DNA from: CAYVGO01 sp964450725
Lineage (GTDB): Bacteria; Bacteroidota; Bacteroidia; Bacteroidales; UBA932
Assembly: GCA_964450725.1 (NCBI GenBank)
Contig: CAYVGO010000008.1
Location: forward strand, 1 to 58,307
DNA length: 58,307 nucleotides
Reading direction: 5' to 3'
Below the pieces are notes generated by a model. It did no database searches. It saw only the letters and a program-made list of their open reading frames with translations, and was not told the DNA's origin. A program made the translations under genes and the position numbers. Shown here piece by piece: positions 1 through 8,063 of this stretch. The first letter of the stretch is position 1. The number at the start of each line of letters is the position of its first letter.

Positions 1-63
1 GATTATACTGACTTTTGGTTGCATACTGACTTAAGATTAAAACGAGGCAAAGGTAATGAAATT

Positions 64-2178
64 TTACTGTTTTTTGATAGTATCCTTTAGTAAATTCGCT
101 ATAATCCCGATAAACTTTTGGTAGCCTTGGTCGGTCAGGTGAATGCAATCTTTGGAGTATAAAGAAGTATCTAACTGACCGTCGGATAAAGTAAAATGTT
201 GCTGTAGGTTAAGGTATTGTACATTGGTCGGAAATGGTTGCTGCGCCAAGAGTTGATGTACAACATCATGCTCTTTTCTTGCTCTGTCTTGCTGATAACG
301 ACCTACGGGTAACAGTCCGAAAGTGTAAATGGTGGCTTGCGGAAACTTCTTTGCAGCCTCTTCTACTACGGCAATAATGCCTTCCGCTACCTCTTCTCCG
401 CTATCACCTCCCAGCAGGTTATTGACGCCGATAGTAATAAACACTGCTTTGGGAGTAGAGTTTTGGTAATCTCCGGTTTGCAGTCGCCATAGAACATGCT
501 GCGTACGGTCGCCGGAAATCCCTGCATTCTCCCAATTAACACCAACATTATTCATTACGTTTCGTCCGGCATGTGATGTAATGGCTTGACGACGATTGCT
601 GCCAATGCCTTGCGTTATAGAGTTACCGATAAGTAGTACGTCAACCTTGTTATTTTTCAGTACGTCATTGATTTCTTCTGCTACAGCATGCCAGTCTGCT
701 CCCTCTTTCCATCCTGCACCACTGCGATATTCACTTCCTGCGACAGGCTTTATGCAAGGATTCTGCCAGTATCCTGTGGATTCTAATATGAATTTGACAA
801 TGGGCTGAGGGTTAAATAGAGAGTGAGGATGATGTCCTGTATTTTTCTTGTGTATGACCTTGATATGTTGTAGCGTATTCTCGAAGAGCGTACTATTTTC
901 GGCAATCGGTACGATAGAATCTGTATCTCCTACCACCAAGAGTATCGGCATTTGTGTCAATTTATCTGTATGGTCAATCGGGTTACCTTTCCAGCGTTTG
1001 GCTTCTTCAATATCCTTAAACCCGTAAGCCTTCAATAACTTGTCTGTATCGGCCTTGCTGCCGTTGCTTTTACCTAATCCTAAAGGCCAACTCTTAAAGT
1101 CTAATACGGGAGCATCGGCATAAATAGCGGCAACCTTATCCTGATTAGCGGCAGCCCAGTTAAAGACAATGAGCCCTCCCCTGCTCATACCTTCCAGTAC
1201 TACCTTTTGACTTAATCCCTTAGAGGTCATTAACCTGTAAAAGTCGTCATAACGCTGTAATGCTTGCGGTGAGCCGTATAAATCTGCTACGTCGCAATAG
1301 GTAATAAAAAAGCCTTGTTCTAATAATGCAATGTCGGTTTGAGGCTGATGTCCCCAGAAGCGTGCCCTGATTACCCAAGGGTTACCCGGTGCGGCTTGTT
1401 TGGGATAGACCGCTTTATTATTCCCTAAGGTAAACCCTTGATAGCCGTGAAAGTTAAACTGTCCGTCGAAGGGTAAGTCTAACGCGGGCGTTTTATCTCC
1501 CTGACGTAAGACTTGCGTGGCAATACGTTCTGCCATCAGGGTAGCCCCTAAAGATGACGGGTGAAGTCTGTCGGGCATTAAGGCGGCATTATAAGTACTG
1601 TCAAAGAGGTGATACATGTCTATAACTTCTAAGGAATTCTGATAAGCCAACTGTTCGATAATCGGAATCAGTTGCTGCTCATAGGTGATGTTCGACTCTC
1701 CAAAGGCGTTATCTTTAGCGAAGCATATCACCGGTTTGAGTAAGATTACGCGAGGCTTAGAGGGCAATTGTCGATAACTGTCTATCAAGGCTTGATAGTC
1801 TTTTTGGTACTGGTCTTGTATCAATTCTCTATTGCCCGGCTTTGTATCATTGGTACCTAACTTGATAATCACAATTTGGGGCAGATAGTCTAACGATGCT
1901 TTGTATTGCGGGGTAGCAATATAAGGGTTATTTCCCTTAGAAAGCAAGGTGGTGGCACTTACGCCGAAGTTTTGTACCTGATACTGTGCTCCGAGCATAC
2001 GTTGGAGTTGCGCCGGATAAGAGTTTTTATCCCGATGAACAATGCCTGCTCCATAAGTAATGCTGTTGCCGACACAGGCTACCTTGTTCACTTGTTCTGC
2101 CGTGCTGTCGGGTTGTGAATGCAGGCTTAGGTTAAGGAGTACAAAGGTAAGAGAGAAGAGTAATTTGTAATGCTTCAT
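64..2178 (-). CDS. Secreted three-domain esterase: SGNH - alpha/beta hydrolase - SGNH
   Basis: The 704-residue protein starts with a signal peptide (residues 1-21). Three hydrolase modules follow. An N-terminal SGNH/GDSL domain has GNSITYG with Ser39, GTND at 108-111 and D203-x-x-H206. A central alpha/beta-hydrolase domain has the elbow GMSRGG with Ser332, an acid around D418/D420 and His at about 449-450. A C-terminal SGNH domain has GNSITQG with Ser520, GVNN at 584-587 and D677-x-x-H680. All three catalytic sets look intact, except that the second SGNH block III reads GVNN instead of GxND. The likely role is de-esterification of glycans or lipids outside the cytoplasm, but the substrate is unknown. 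A near-consensus -7 box (TACCTTTA on the minus strand, 2209-2216) lies upstream. Confidence 0.85.
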   Translation of the reverse strand: MKHYKLLFSLTFVLLNLSLHSQPDSTAEQVNKVACVGNSITYGAGIVHRDKNSYPAQLQRMLGAQYQVQNFGVSATTLLSKGNNPYIATPQYKASLDYLPQIVIIKLGTNDTKPGNRELIQDQYQKDYQALIDSYRQLPSKPRVILLKPVICFAKDNAFGESNITYEQQLIPIIEQLAYQNSLEVIDMYHLFDSTYNAALMPDRLHPSSLGATLMAERIATQVLRQGDKTPALDLPFDGQFNFHGYQGFTLGNNKAVYPKQAAPGNPWVIRARFWGHQPQTDIALLEQGFFITYCDVADLYGSPQALQRYDDFYRLMTSKGLSQKVVLEGMSRGGLIVFNWAAANQDKVAAIYADAPVLDFKSWPLGLGKSNGSKADTDKLLKAYGFKDIEEAKRWKGNPIDHTDKLTQMPILLVVGDTDSIVPIAENSTLFENTLQHIKVIHKKNTGHHPHSLFNPQPIVKFILESTGYWQNPCIKPVAGSEYRSGAGWKEGADWHAVAEEINDVLKNNKVDVLLIGNSITQGIGSNRRQAITSHAGRNVMNNVGVNWENAGISGDRTQHVLWRLQTGDYQNSTPKAVFITIGVNNLLGGDSGEEVAEGIIAVVEEAAKKFPQATIYTFGLLPVGRYQQDRARKEHDVVHQLLAQQPFPTNVQYLNLQQHFTLSDGQLDTSLYSKDCIHLTDQGYQKFIGIIANLLKDTIKKQ

Positions 2179-2290
2179 GGTTTACTTAGATTGAATGTTA
2201 GAAATGTAAAGGTAGTAAAAAAGAGTGATTAACCGTTAATAACTTCGATAGAAGGTTAATAAAACGTACAAACACCGAAATCTCCGACTG

Positions 2291-3328
2291 CTAACCGTTG
2301 ACTTTCCCCAGCATACCGCAGGCGGCAAGAATGTCTTCACCTCTTGATGTGCGAAGTGTGGTCGTAAAACCCTGATGTTCCAAGTATGTTTTAAAACGTA
2401 AGACTTTATCTTGACCTGACGGTCGTAAGGAACTGCCGGCAACAGGGTGATAATTAATCAGGTTAATTCTACAGGGTAAGTGTTTAAGTATCACAGCGAG
2501 GGCTTCTGCATGTTCTGTAGAGTCGTTGACATTGTCAAAGAGTGTATATTCAAAACTTAGCCGACGTTGCTTATACCACGTATATTCTTTTAATATCTTG
2601 ATGATTTCGGTAACAGGATTGGTACGTTCTGCCGGTACTAATTCTGCCCGCTGTATGGCGAAAGGCGAATGTAGGCTTATGGCTAAATGTACTTTGGTTT
2701 GCTCGATAATCGTCCGAAGGTGCTTGATAATGCCTATGGTCGAGAGGGTAATTCTTGTAGGAGACCACGCAAGACCATAGTCTGACGTAAGAATTTCTAT
2801 CGCCTTAATGACATTTTCCATATTGTCTAAAGGTTCGCCCATGCCCATAAAGACTATGTTGGTCAGGCTCTCAAACTCAGGTAAACAGTAAACCTGGCTC
2901 AATATCTCTGCTGTTGACAGGTGTTTGCCGAACCCCTGCTGTCCTGTCATGCAGAAGCAGCAAGCCATTTTACAGCCTGCCTGAGAAGAGACGCATAACG
3001 TGTTACGGTTCTCTGAGGGTATAAAGACTGTTTCTACAGTGTGGCTTGTTCCGACGGTCGGGAAAAGGTACTTTTTAGTACCGTCAGCAGAGGTCAGGCA
3101 TTCTGTGTAATGTGGTTTCCACAAGTCCGCAAGGGCAGATAACATTGTCCTTTCCGTTTGTGAGAGGTTGGTCATTGCCGACCATTCCGACACGTTCTTT
3201 TTGTAGAGCCAGTCTGCCAACTGCTTGGCTTTAAATTTGGGCAGTCCTTTTTCTATGACATACTGTTGCAGTTCTGTAAAGGTCATTCCAAAGAGTGATG
3301 GTCTTAAAGGCGGGGTTGTTGATGTCAT
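2291..3328 (-). CDS. rlmN: 23S rRNA (adenine-2503-C2)-methyltransferase
   Basis: This 345-residue radical-SAM enzyme methylates A2503 of 23S rRNA and usually also A37 of some tRNAs. The CxxxCxxC cluster motif is visible as CKMACCFC near residue 117. It is followed by MTGQQGFG and the GMGEPLDN motif that is typical of RlmN. The C-terminal RTSRGEDILAACGML supplies the second conserved cysteine (CGML) used in the dual-cysteine mechanism. Length is normal for the family. A -7 box (TACCTTTG on the minus strand) lies 29 bp upstream of the ATG. A palindromic array sits between thiL and this gene. Confidence 0.95.
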   Translation of the reverse strand: MTSTTPPLRPSLFGMTFTELQQYVIEKGLPKFKAKQLADWLYKKNVSEWSAMTNLSQTERTMLSALADLWKPHYTECLTSADGTKKYLFPTVGTSHTVETVFIPSENRNTLCVSSQAGCKMACCFCMTGQQGFGKHLSTAEILSQVYCLPEFESLTNIVFMGMGEPLDNMENVIKAIEILTSDYGLAWSPTRITLSTIGIIKHLRTIIEQTKVHLAISLHSPFAIQRAELVPAERTNPVTEIIKILKEYTWYKQRRLSFEYTLFDNVNDSTEHAEALAVILKHLPCRINLINYHPVAGSSLRPSGQDKVLRFKTYLEHQGFTTTLRTSRGEDILAACGMLGKVNG

Positions 3329-3356
3329 ATTTTATTGATTACAGGTTTATGAAGTA

Positions 3357-3364
3357 CAAAGGTA
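3357..3364 (-). promoter_or_regulatory. -7 promoter box upstream of rlmN
   Basis: Minus-strand TACCTTTG matches the Bacteroidota -7 consensus TAnnTTTG. I see no clear -33 TTTG at the right spacing, so this is only a half-supported promoter. Confidence 0.45.
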
Positions 3365-3514
3365 AGGGTTTATGATTACTTTGGGGTAACGTTGTATTGA
3401 GGAGATGTAAAACGTTCCGACGGTGAGCCTTATCCTTACTGCTTACCGTGCAAAGGCAGCAAGCAAAGTTTCTACATGGTTATCTGATGTTTTTAAGTCT
3501 GACGTACTACCGTT

Positions 3515-3606
3515 CGGTGAGACAGTCTCTCACCGCTCGGTGAGACAATCTCTCACCACTCGGTGAGATGACCTCTCACCGCTCGGTGAGAGATCGTCAT
3601 TCGGGA
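3515..3606. repeat. Array of four 23-bp palindromic repeats (CGGTGAGA/TCTCACCG)
   Basis: Four units begin at 3515, 3538, 3561 and 3584, an exact 23-bp period. Units 1-3 have arms CGGTGAGA and TCTCACCG (last base changed in unit 2) around a 5-nt centre (CAGTC, CAATC, TGACC). Unit 4 keeps only the left arm. The array fills the thiL-rlmN spacer. A second array with a different sequence but the same period and copy number lies at 39091-39182. Confidence 0.9.
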
Positions 3607-3619
3607 GTGTGGTAATGAC

Positions 3620-4621
3620 TTATTCACTCTCTGTTGTGATTTGAGACTTTATTTCTACCGGTTCTCCGTTGGGCGGTATAAGTAAAGACTTTTGCTCTTT
3701 GGCCACCACATGTCCAATGACTTCTATGGTTTGCATCTTCTTCACCTGTTCATAACAAGCTAAAGGTACCGTAAAGAGCAGTTCATAGTCTCCGCCGCCA
3801 TTCATGGCTGCCGTTACAGCGTCCATATTAAGTTCTTCAGCTATAGCAAAGGTCTCTGAGGCAATGGGTATCTTGTCTAAGTAAAGATGTATTGCGGTCT
3901 GCGAGGGTTGGGCTATATTCAGGACAGCGGCTGCCAGTCCGTTACAAATGTCGGTCATTGCCGTCGGGCGAATGTTTTCCTCTTGCAAGTCTTTAATGGT
4001 TTTGTAGCGTGCCGTAGGGCGTAACCACCGCTCTAAGATATAGTCATAACCCGACAACTCGGGTGTTTTATTGGGGTTAGTCTCAAATACTTTCTTCTCA
4101 CGCTCTAAAATATGTAACCCGAAATATGCTGCTCCCAAGTCTCCGGTGAGGCATACCAAGTCATTGACTTTAGCATTATGTCTATAAACTATCGCCGTCG
4201 GTTCTGCTGTCGCTATGGCTGTGGTAGAAACACTTAAACCTGTCAGTGAGGGTACAAGGTCTCCTCCGACAATATCAATCTGATAATACTCGGCAGCCGT
4301 GAGAATGCCGTCGTAGAGTTCTTTCAACTGGTTGACTGTAATCTTTTGCGATATGCCTAATCCTATCAATAACTGCTTGGGAAGCACATTCATAGCCAGC
4401 AGATTGGATATAGATACCACCACCATTTTAAAGCCCAGATGCTTCAGAGGAGTGTATGTTAAGTCAAAGTGAATACCCTCTTGAAAAAGCCTTACGGTAG
4501 AGAGTGTAGCATTATTTTCTGTTACAAGAACGGCAGCGTCGTCGCCAATTCCCTGTACAGACTGCTGAGAGTTCTTGATTCCTTCGGTTAAGTATTGTAA
4601 GAGATTGTATTTAGATAACAT
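3620..4621 (-). CDS. thiL: Thiamine-monophosphate kinase
   Basis: This 333-residue protein of the AIR-synthase-related (PurM-like) fold phosphorylates thiamine monophosphate to thiamine diphosphate. Visible landmarks are the N-terminal GIGDDAAVL motif that binds Mg-ATP, the VGGDLVPS segment, the LTGDLGAA motif, TDICNGLA and the C-terminal GGGDYELLF. All are characteristic of ThiL. It is 105 bp downstream of the exonuclease gene, across an AT-rich inverted repeat, and no other thiamine gene is near. Confidence 0.93.
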   Translation of the reverse strand: MLSKYNLLQYLTEGIKNSQQSVQGIGDDAAVLVTENNATLSTVRLFQEGIHFDLTYTPLKHLGFKMVVVSISNLLAMNVLPKQLLIGLGISQKITVNQLKELYDGILTAAEYYQIDIVGGDLVPSLTGLSVSTTAIATAEPTAIVYRHNAKVNDLVCLTGDLGAAYFGLHILEREKKVFETNPNKTPELSGYDYILERWLRPTARYKTIKDLQEENIRPTAMTDICNGLAAAVLNIAQPSQTAIHLYLDKIPIASETFAIAEELNMDAVTAAMNGGGDYELLFTVPLACYEQVKKMQTIEVIGHVVAKEQKSLLIPPNGEPVEIKSQITTESE

Positions 4622-4637
4622 AGTAATGAGTGAGTGG

Positions 4638-4749
4638 TGAATTATGATTTATGAATGGTGAATTATAAATGGTGAATTATGGATTGAAATACTCTCTACG
4701 AATAACAGGTAACCGTCATTCATAATTCATAATTCACCATTCATAATTA
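4638..4749. repeat. AT-rich inverted repeat built from AATTATGAATGGTGA-like words
   Basis: The left part (about 4638-4682) carries three copies of a GGTGAATTAT-like word. The right part (about 4718-4749) carries its complement (ATAATTCACCATTCATAATT), so the transcript could form a long imperfect hairpin. The right arm runs into the 3' end of the exonuclease gene and encodes its last residues (MNGEL). It may act as a terminator, but there is no clean T-run. Confidence 0.6.
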
Positions 4750-5305
4750 GTTTTAAGTACATTTCTCTACAGACCCACGCATCAATAGCAGCATATCGCA
4801 TTTGTGCCGGAGTGTAGTCGGGTGCAGACCAGTTAGACAGTTGTTCTTTCTTAGAGATTTTGACTCCCAGTATAATGGCAGCCATCTTTTGTACGGATAT
4901 ATCTGCAATGCCATGCTTGAGTACGACTTTCTGAAGATCTATACAGCCGGAAGGTTTGAAGCGCTTATATTGATAGAGTCCCCGTAAGTCGTCATTAATG
5001 CTTGCTCCAACTTTCTCTATCTTCGCATTCTCAAACAAGGAAACCAATAAGGGGTGGAAACCTATCTTGTCTATTCTGACCAAATATACATTATCGGCTC
5101 CGCTGAATTGAATGAGTGAGATTTTATGACGTTCGCCCTTCTTGAAGGAAGGTTTTGTTTCGGTATCGAACCCTATGATGTCTGTCTGCCCCAAGTCTGT
5201 CAACATGGTTTTAATTCCCTCAACCGTCTCTACCATTACTATATTCTTTGTAAATGTCAGTATCGGCAGTAAGTTTATCTCTTCTTTAGTAATCGTTGAC
5301 TGCAT
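4727..5305 (-). CDS. DEDD-family 3'-5' exonuclease (RNase D / WRN-like)
   Basis: This is a 192-residue single-domain 3'-5' exonuclease. Exo I reads FDTETKPSF (near residues 46-54). Exo II includes GASINDDLRGL. Exo III includes the AAIDAWVCREMY block with the YAAIDA signature. These place it with small RNase D/WRN-exonuclease-like proteins that have no HRDC domain. It probably trims RNA or single-stranded DNA ends in the cytoplasm, and the exact substrate is unknown. The last five codons lie inside the downstream repeat, so the original C-terminus may have been rewritten by repeat insertion. Confidence 0.85.
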   Translation of the reverse strand: MQSTITKEEINLLPILTFTKNIVMVETVEGIKTMLTDLGQTDIIGFDTETKPSFKKGERHKISLIQFSGADNVYLVRIDKIGFHPLLVSLFENAKIEKVGASINDDLRGLYQYKRFKPSGCIDLQKVVLKHGIADISVQKMAAIILGVKISKKEQLSNWSAPDYTPAQMRYAAIDAWVCREMYLKLIMNGEL

Positions 5306-5311
5306 AATATA

Positions 5312-5388
5312 ACCGTTCGTGGTTGATGATGAGTGATTATCGTAGAATGTATTTCTCTAATCACTAATCACTAACCGTTAACCACTAA
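5312..5388. repeat. Intergenic imperfect inverted repeat
   Basis: GTGGTTGATGATGAGTGATT is answered downstream by TAATCACTAATCACTAACCG and TTAACCAC, giving an imperfect hairpin between the J-domain gene and the exonuclease gene. It is made of simple repeated words like those in neighbouring spacers. Confidence 0.5.
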
Positions 5389-6125
5389 TTCATTCCTCTT
5401 TGTTTTTTGATGTATTCATAAGCCTCATTAATCCTCTTCATCTTTTCTGCAGCCGCTTTCTGTACGGCTTCACCCTGATGGGCTACCTTATCGGGGTGAT
5501 GCTTAATAGCCATATTGCGAAATGCTTTCTTTGTTTCTTCATCTGTAGCCTCCGGCGATATTTCCAGTACGTCATAAGCCCAATGATTATTCTTTACAAA
5601 CAAGGCTTTGGCTGATGTAAAGTCTGCTTGGGTCAAGCCTATCAAACGGGCAATACGTTCCAATACGTTTAACTCTTCATTGTCAATATATCCGTCTGCC
5701 TGTGCTATTCCAAACAGAAAGTGTAACAACTGTAACTTTGAAGAGTAGTCTAAGAGCGATACTTTTGCCGCTGCTTCATTGAGCGGTAAGTTTTGCTTAA
5801 GTAGTTCTTTAAGTTGTATCAATGCCTCACGCGTAGTCTCTATTCCGAAGTTGGCTACATAAAATCGCTTGACAAAGTCTAATTCAGCCCTCAACACCTT
5901 ACCGTTAGCTCTAAGAATCTCTGCCGTAAGAACTAATAAAGAGTATAGAAAAGGATTGTTCGAAATATGCGAAGAGTAGTGATATTGCCGATCGTTTGCT
6001 TGTTGAGAGGGCTGTTTCACTGCTTTGACCATTCTCTCGACAACAATTCCGATGATATAACCAAAGAGTGCTCCTGCCCATCGGAAGTATAGAAACCCGA
6101 CAATTGCGAGTAAAAACTTTATCAT
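5385..6125 (-). CDS. TerB/DjlA-like membrane-anchored J-domain co-chaperone
   Basis: The 246-residue protein has an N-terminal hydrophobic segment (about residues 1-30, with a glycine-rich GYIIGIV). A central TerB-like helical domain (about 55-170) contains FGIAQADGYIDNEE. The C-terminal J domain (about 180-246) has the HPD tripeptide in MAIKHHPDKV. This matches DjlA-type proteins: a membrane-tethered J domain that recruits and stimulates DnaK. E. coli DjlA is a little longer but has the same order. It lies 28 bp downstream of the methyltransferase gene on the same strand. Confidence 0.85.
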   Translation of the reverse strand: MIKFLLAIVGFLYFRWAGALFGYIIGIVVERMVKAVKQPSQQANDRQYHYSSHISNNPFLYSLLVLTAEILRANGKVLRAELDFVKRFYVANFGIETTREALIQLKELLKQNLPLNEAAAKVSLLDYSSKLQLLHFLFGIAQADGYIDNEELNVLERIARLIGLTQADFTSAKALFVKNNHWAYDVLEISPEATDEETKKAFRNMAIKHHPDKVAHQGEAVQKAAAEKMKRINEAYEYIKKQRGMN

Positions 6126-6153
6126 TGTACTACATTATTGAGTAATCGGGTCA

Positions 6154-6894
6154 TTATCTTCCCTCTTCGTAAAACACTTTGGTGTTATACTTCAAGAATT
6201 TAAGTATCAGGTATAGTACCAATGCTCCTGCAAACAGGTAAATCAAAGTGTAATTGAATTGATAGGTTTGCTTACATACCTCTATCAAGATGTCTATCAA
6301 ACAAAACACTGTAAAGATGGCTAACAATCCATTCTTTTCTTTCTTTACCACTTTCTTCCAACTAAAAGAGTACGCAGGCTTCCGGTAGTGTTTGAAATCA
6401 GGAATAAATAACGGAGTTTTATTTGCCCATAAGGTATAACTCTCTCCAAACTTACGACTTAAGAATGACTCTTCAGCAAAGATGATTCTCTCATAATAAA
6501 CAAAGTAAAATAACGCAAAGGCTACAATAAACCAAGCATTTTGAGTTAACAGCGCTACCCCTAACCACATAAAGAAGTTTCCGATGTAGAGCGGATGTCT
6601 GACCAATGAGTAAATACCGGTTTGATTGAGTTGATCTGCTACTTGACCAGCTGCAGTATTACGTCCTGAAGTATTTGCAGGAGTATATCCTACGGTAAGA
6701 ATCCTTATCAATAATCCAATCAAAGATACTCCAATACCAACAGCGTAGATAATGTATCTGCAATCTTGAATATTTCCAAACAAATGTCCGTAAAGGGTAA
6801 CAAGAACACCTGCGACTAAAAACAATAACGGTAAATGACTACGATATTTAAACAGCCAATTTCCCTGTTGTTCCATTTCTTTTATTAATGCCAT
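6154..6894 (-). CDS. Isoprenylcysteine carboxyl methyltransferase-like membrane protein
   Basis: This 246-residue polytopic protein shows several hydrophobic segments. Its diagnostic element is the SAM-binding stretch LVRHPLYIGNFFMWLG, followed by FYERIIFAEE-type residues (YYERIIFAEESFL) and FGESYTLW. These are the core of the ICMT/PEMT-like integral membrane methyltransferases. In bacteria these proteins have no isoprenylcysteine substrate and are thought to methylate lipids or small molecules; the substrate here cannot be read. It lies 11 bp after lpxD, so it could act on an envelope lipid, which is inference only. Confidence 0.8.
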   Translation of the reverse strand: MALIKEMEQQGNWLFKYRSHLPLLFLVAGVLVTLYGHLFGNIQDCRYIIYAVGIGVSLIGLLIRILTVGYTPANTSGRNTAAGQVADQLNQTGIYSLVRHPLYIGNFFMWLGVALLTQNAWFIVAFALFYFVYYERIIFAEESFLSRKFGESYTLWANKTPLFIPDFKHYRKPAYSFSWKKVVKKEKNGLLAIFTVFCLIDILIEVCKQTYQFNYTLIYLFAGALVLYLILKFLKYNTKVFYEEGR

Positions 6895-6905
6895 AATTGT
6901 ATAAT

Positions 6906-7943
6906 TTATTTATTTTTCAATTTCTCTAATTCTTCTTCCAAGGCTTTAATCCGATAGACTAAGTCGGGTAATTTTTTCAGTATTGCCCATTGCCTAAGCC
7001 CTTGTGCCGCTGGTAAAGCGGGGTATCCTAAATAGGATTGATTGTCTTCTATACTATGTGTAATTCCAGATTGAGGAGCTATCTTTACATTTTTACCGAT
7101 AGTCAAATGATTGACTAAACCGACTTGTCCGGCAAACATAGCATTTTCTCCCACTTTTGTAGAGCCAGCAATTCCTACTTGTGCTGCCATTACAGAATTT
7201 TTTCCGATTTCTACATTATGAGCGATTTGAACTAAGTTATCCAATTTCGTACCTTGCCGGACAATCGTAGAACCCATTGTCGCACGGTCAATACATGTGT
7301 TGGCACCAACTTCTACATCGTCTTCAATAATAACATTACCGATTTGAGGAATTTTGTTATACACTCTATTTTCGTCCGGAGCAAATCCAAATCCGTCTGC
7401 GCCAATCACTGCATTGGAATGAATAATACAATTACTGCCGACACTACACCCGTAATAGATTTTTACTCCCGAATACAAAACTGTATTATCCCCTATAGTT
7501 ACATTATCTCCGAGGTAAACGTGAGGGTGTATTTTTACATTATTACCGATTCTTACATTTTTAGAGATATAGGCATAACGTCCGATAAAACAATTTTTAC
7601 CACGCTTTGCACTCCACGCTATATAAGACGGATATTCTCGACCTTTACGATTTATCTCCTTTTGTTGTGCGTAAAGTGTCAACATTTTGGAAATCCCTAA
7701 GTAAGCATCATCTACCCAAACCATAGTAGCAGAAGGCTTTTGCTTGAGTATAAAACTTTTACTAATAATGATTATAGACGCTTGAGAGGTATAAAGATAT
7801 TGCTCATACTTCGGATTGGCCAAAAAACTTAAGGTATTAGGCTTTCCTTGTTCTATGCGTGCAAAGTTGTCTACCACAGCATTTTCATTCCCTTCAACCG
7901 TACCTCCCAGATAATCTGCTATAAGTTTCGCTGTATATTTCAT
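6906..7943 (-). CDS. lpxD: UDP-3-O-acylglucosamine N-acyltransferase
   Basis: The 345-residue enzyme adds the second acyl chain in lipid A synthesis. The N-terminal uridine-binding domain (about 1-100) precedes a left-handed beta-helix of hexapeptide repeats (about 105-290, such as IGRYAYISKNVRIGNNVKIH). The catalytic-region histidines are visible in LVQIAHNVEIG, and the NHLTIG turn is present. The C-terminal coiled coil (RIKALEEELEKLKNK) is usual for LpxD. It indicates a lipid A-containing outer membrane. In Bacteroidota an HD-phosphohydrolase gene often neighbours lpxD, as it does here. Confidence 0.95.
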   Translation of the reverse strand: MKYTAKLIADYLGGTVEGNENAVVDNFARIEQGKPNTLSFLANPKYEQYLYTSQASIIIISKSFILKQKPSATMVWVDDAYLGISKMLTLYAQQKEINRKGREYPSYIAWSAKRGKNCFIGRYAYISKNVRIGNNVKIHPHVYLGDNVTIGDNTVLYSGVKIYYGCSVGSNCIIHSNAVIGADGFGFAPDENRVYNKIPQIGNVIIEDDVEVGANTCIDRATMGSTIVRQGTKLDNLVQIAHNVEIGKNSVMAAQVGIAGSTKVGENAMFAGQVGLVNHLTIGKNVKIAPQSGITHSIEDNQSYLGYPALPAAQGLRQWAILKKLPDLVYRIKALEEELEKLKNK

Positions 7944-7968
7944 AGATAATTATTGATTAGATTAGGTA

Positions 7969-8002
7969 TTATCAACGCTTACAATCTTTTGAGTGTTGAT
8001 AA
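7969..8002. repeat. Short inverted repeat between the HD gene and lpxD
   Basis: TTATCAACGC and GTGTTGATAA (9 of 10 bases paired) are separated by 14 nt. The hairpin follows the HD gene on the minus strand and precedes lpxD. It has no T-run, so terminator or regulatory function is uncertain. Confidence 0.4.
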
Positions 8003-8063
8003 AACAAGTTCATTTCATTCGTAAAATTTTCAAATCAAAATCTTCAGGAATATCGTATCAGAT

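Noticed and set aside
3515..3606. Possible CRISPR array
   Set aside because: Units are contiguous palindromes of 23 bp without unique spacers, and no cas gene is present. The same holds for 39091-39182 and 44801-45240.
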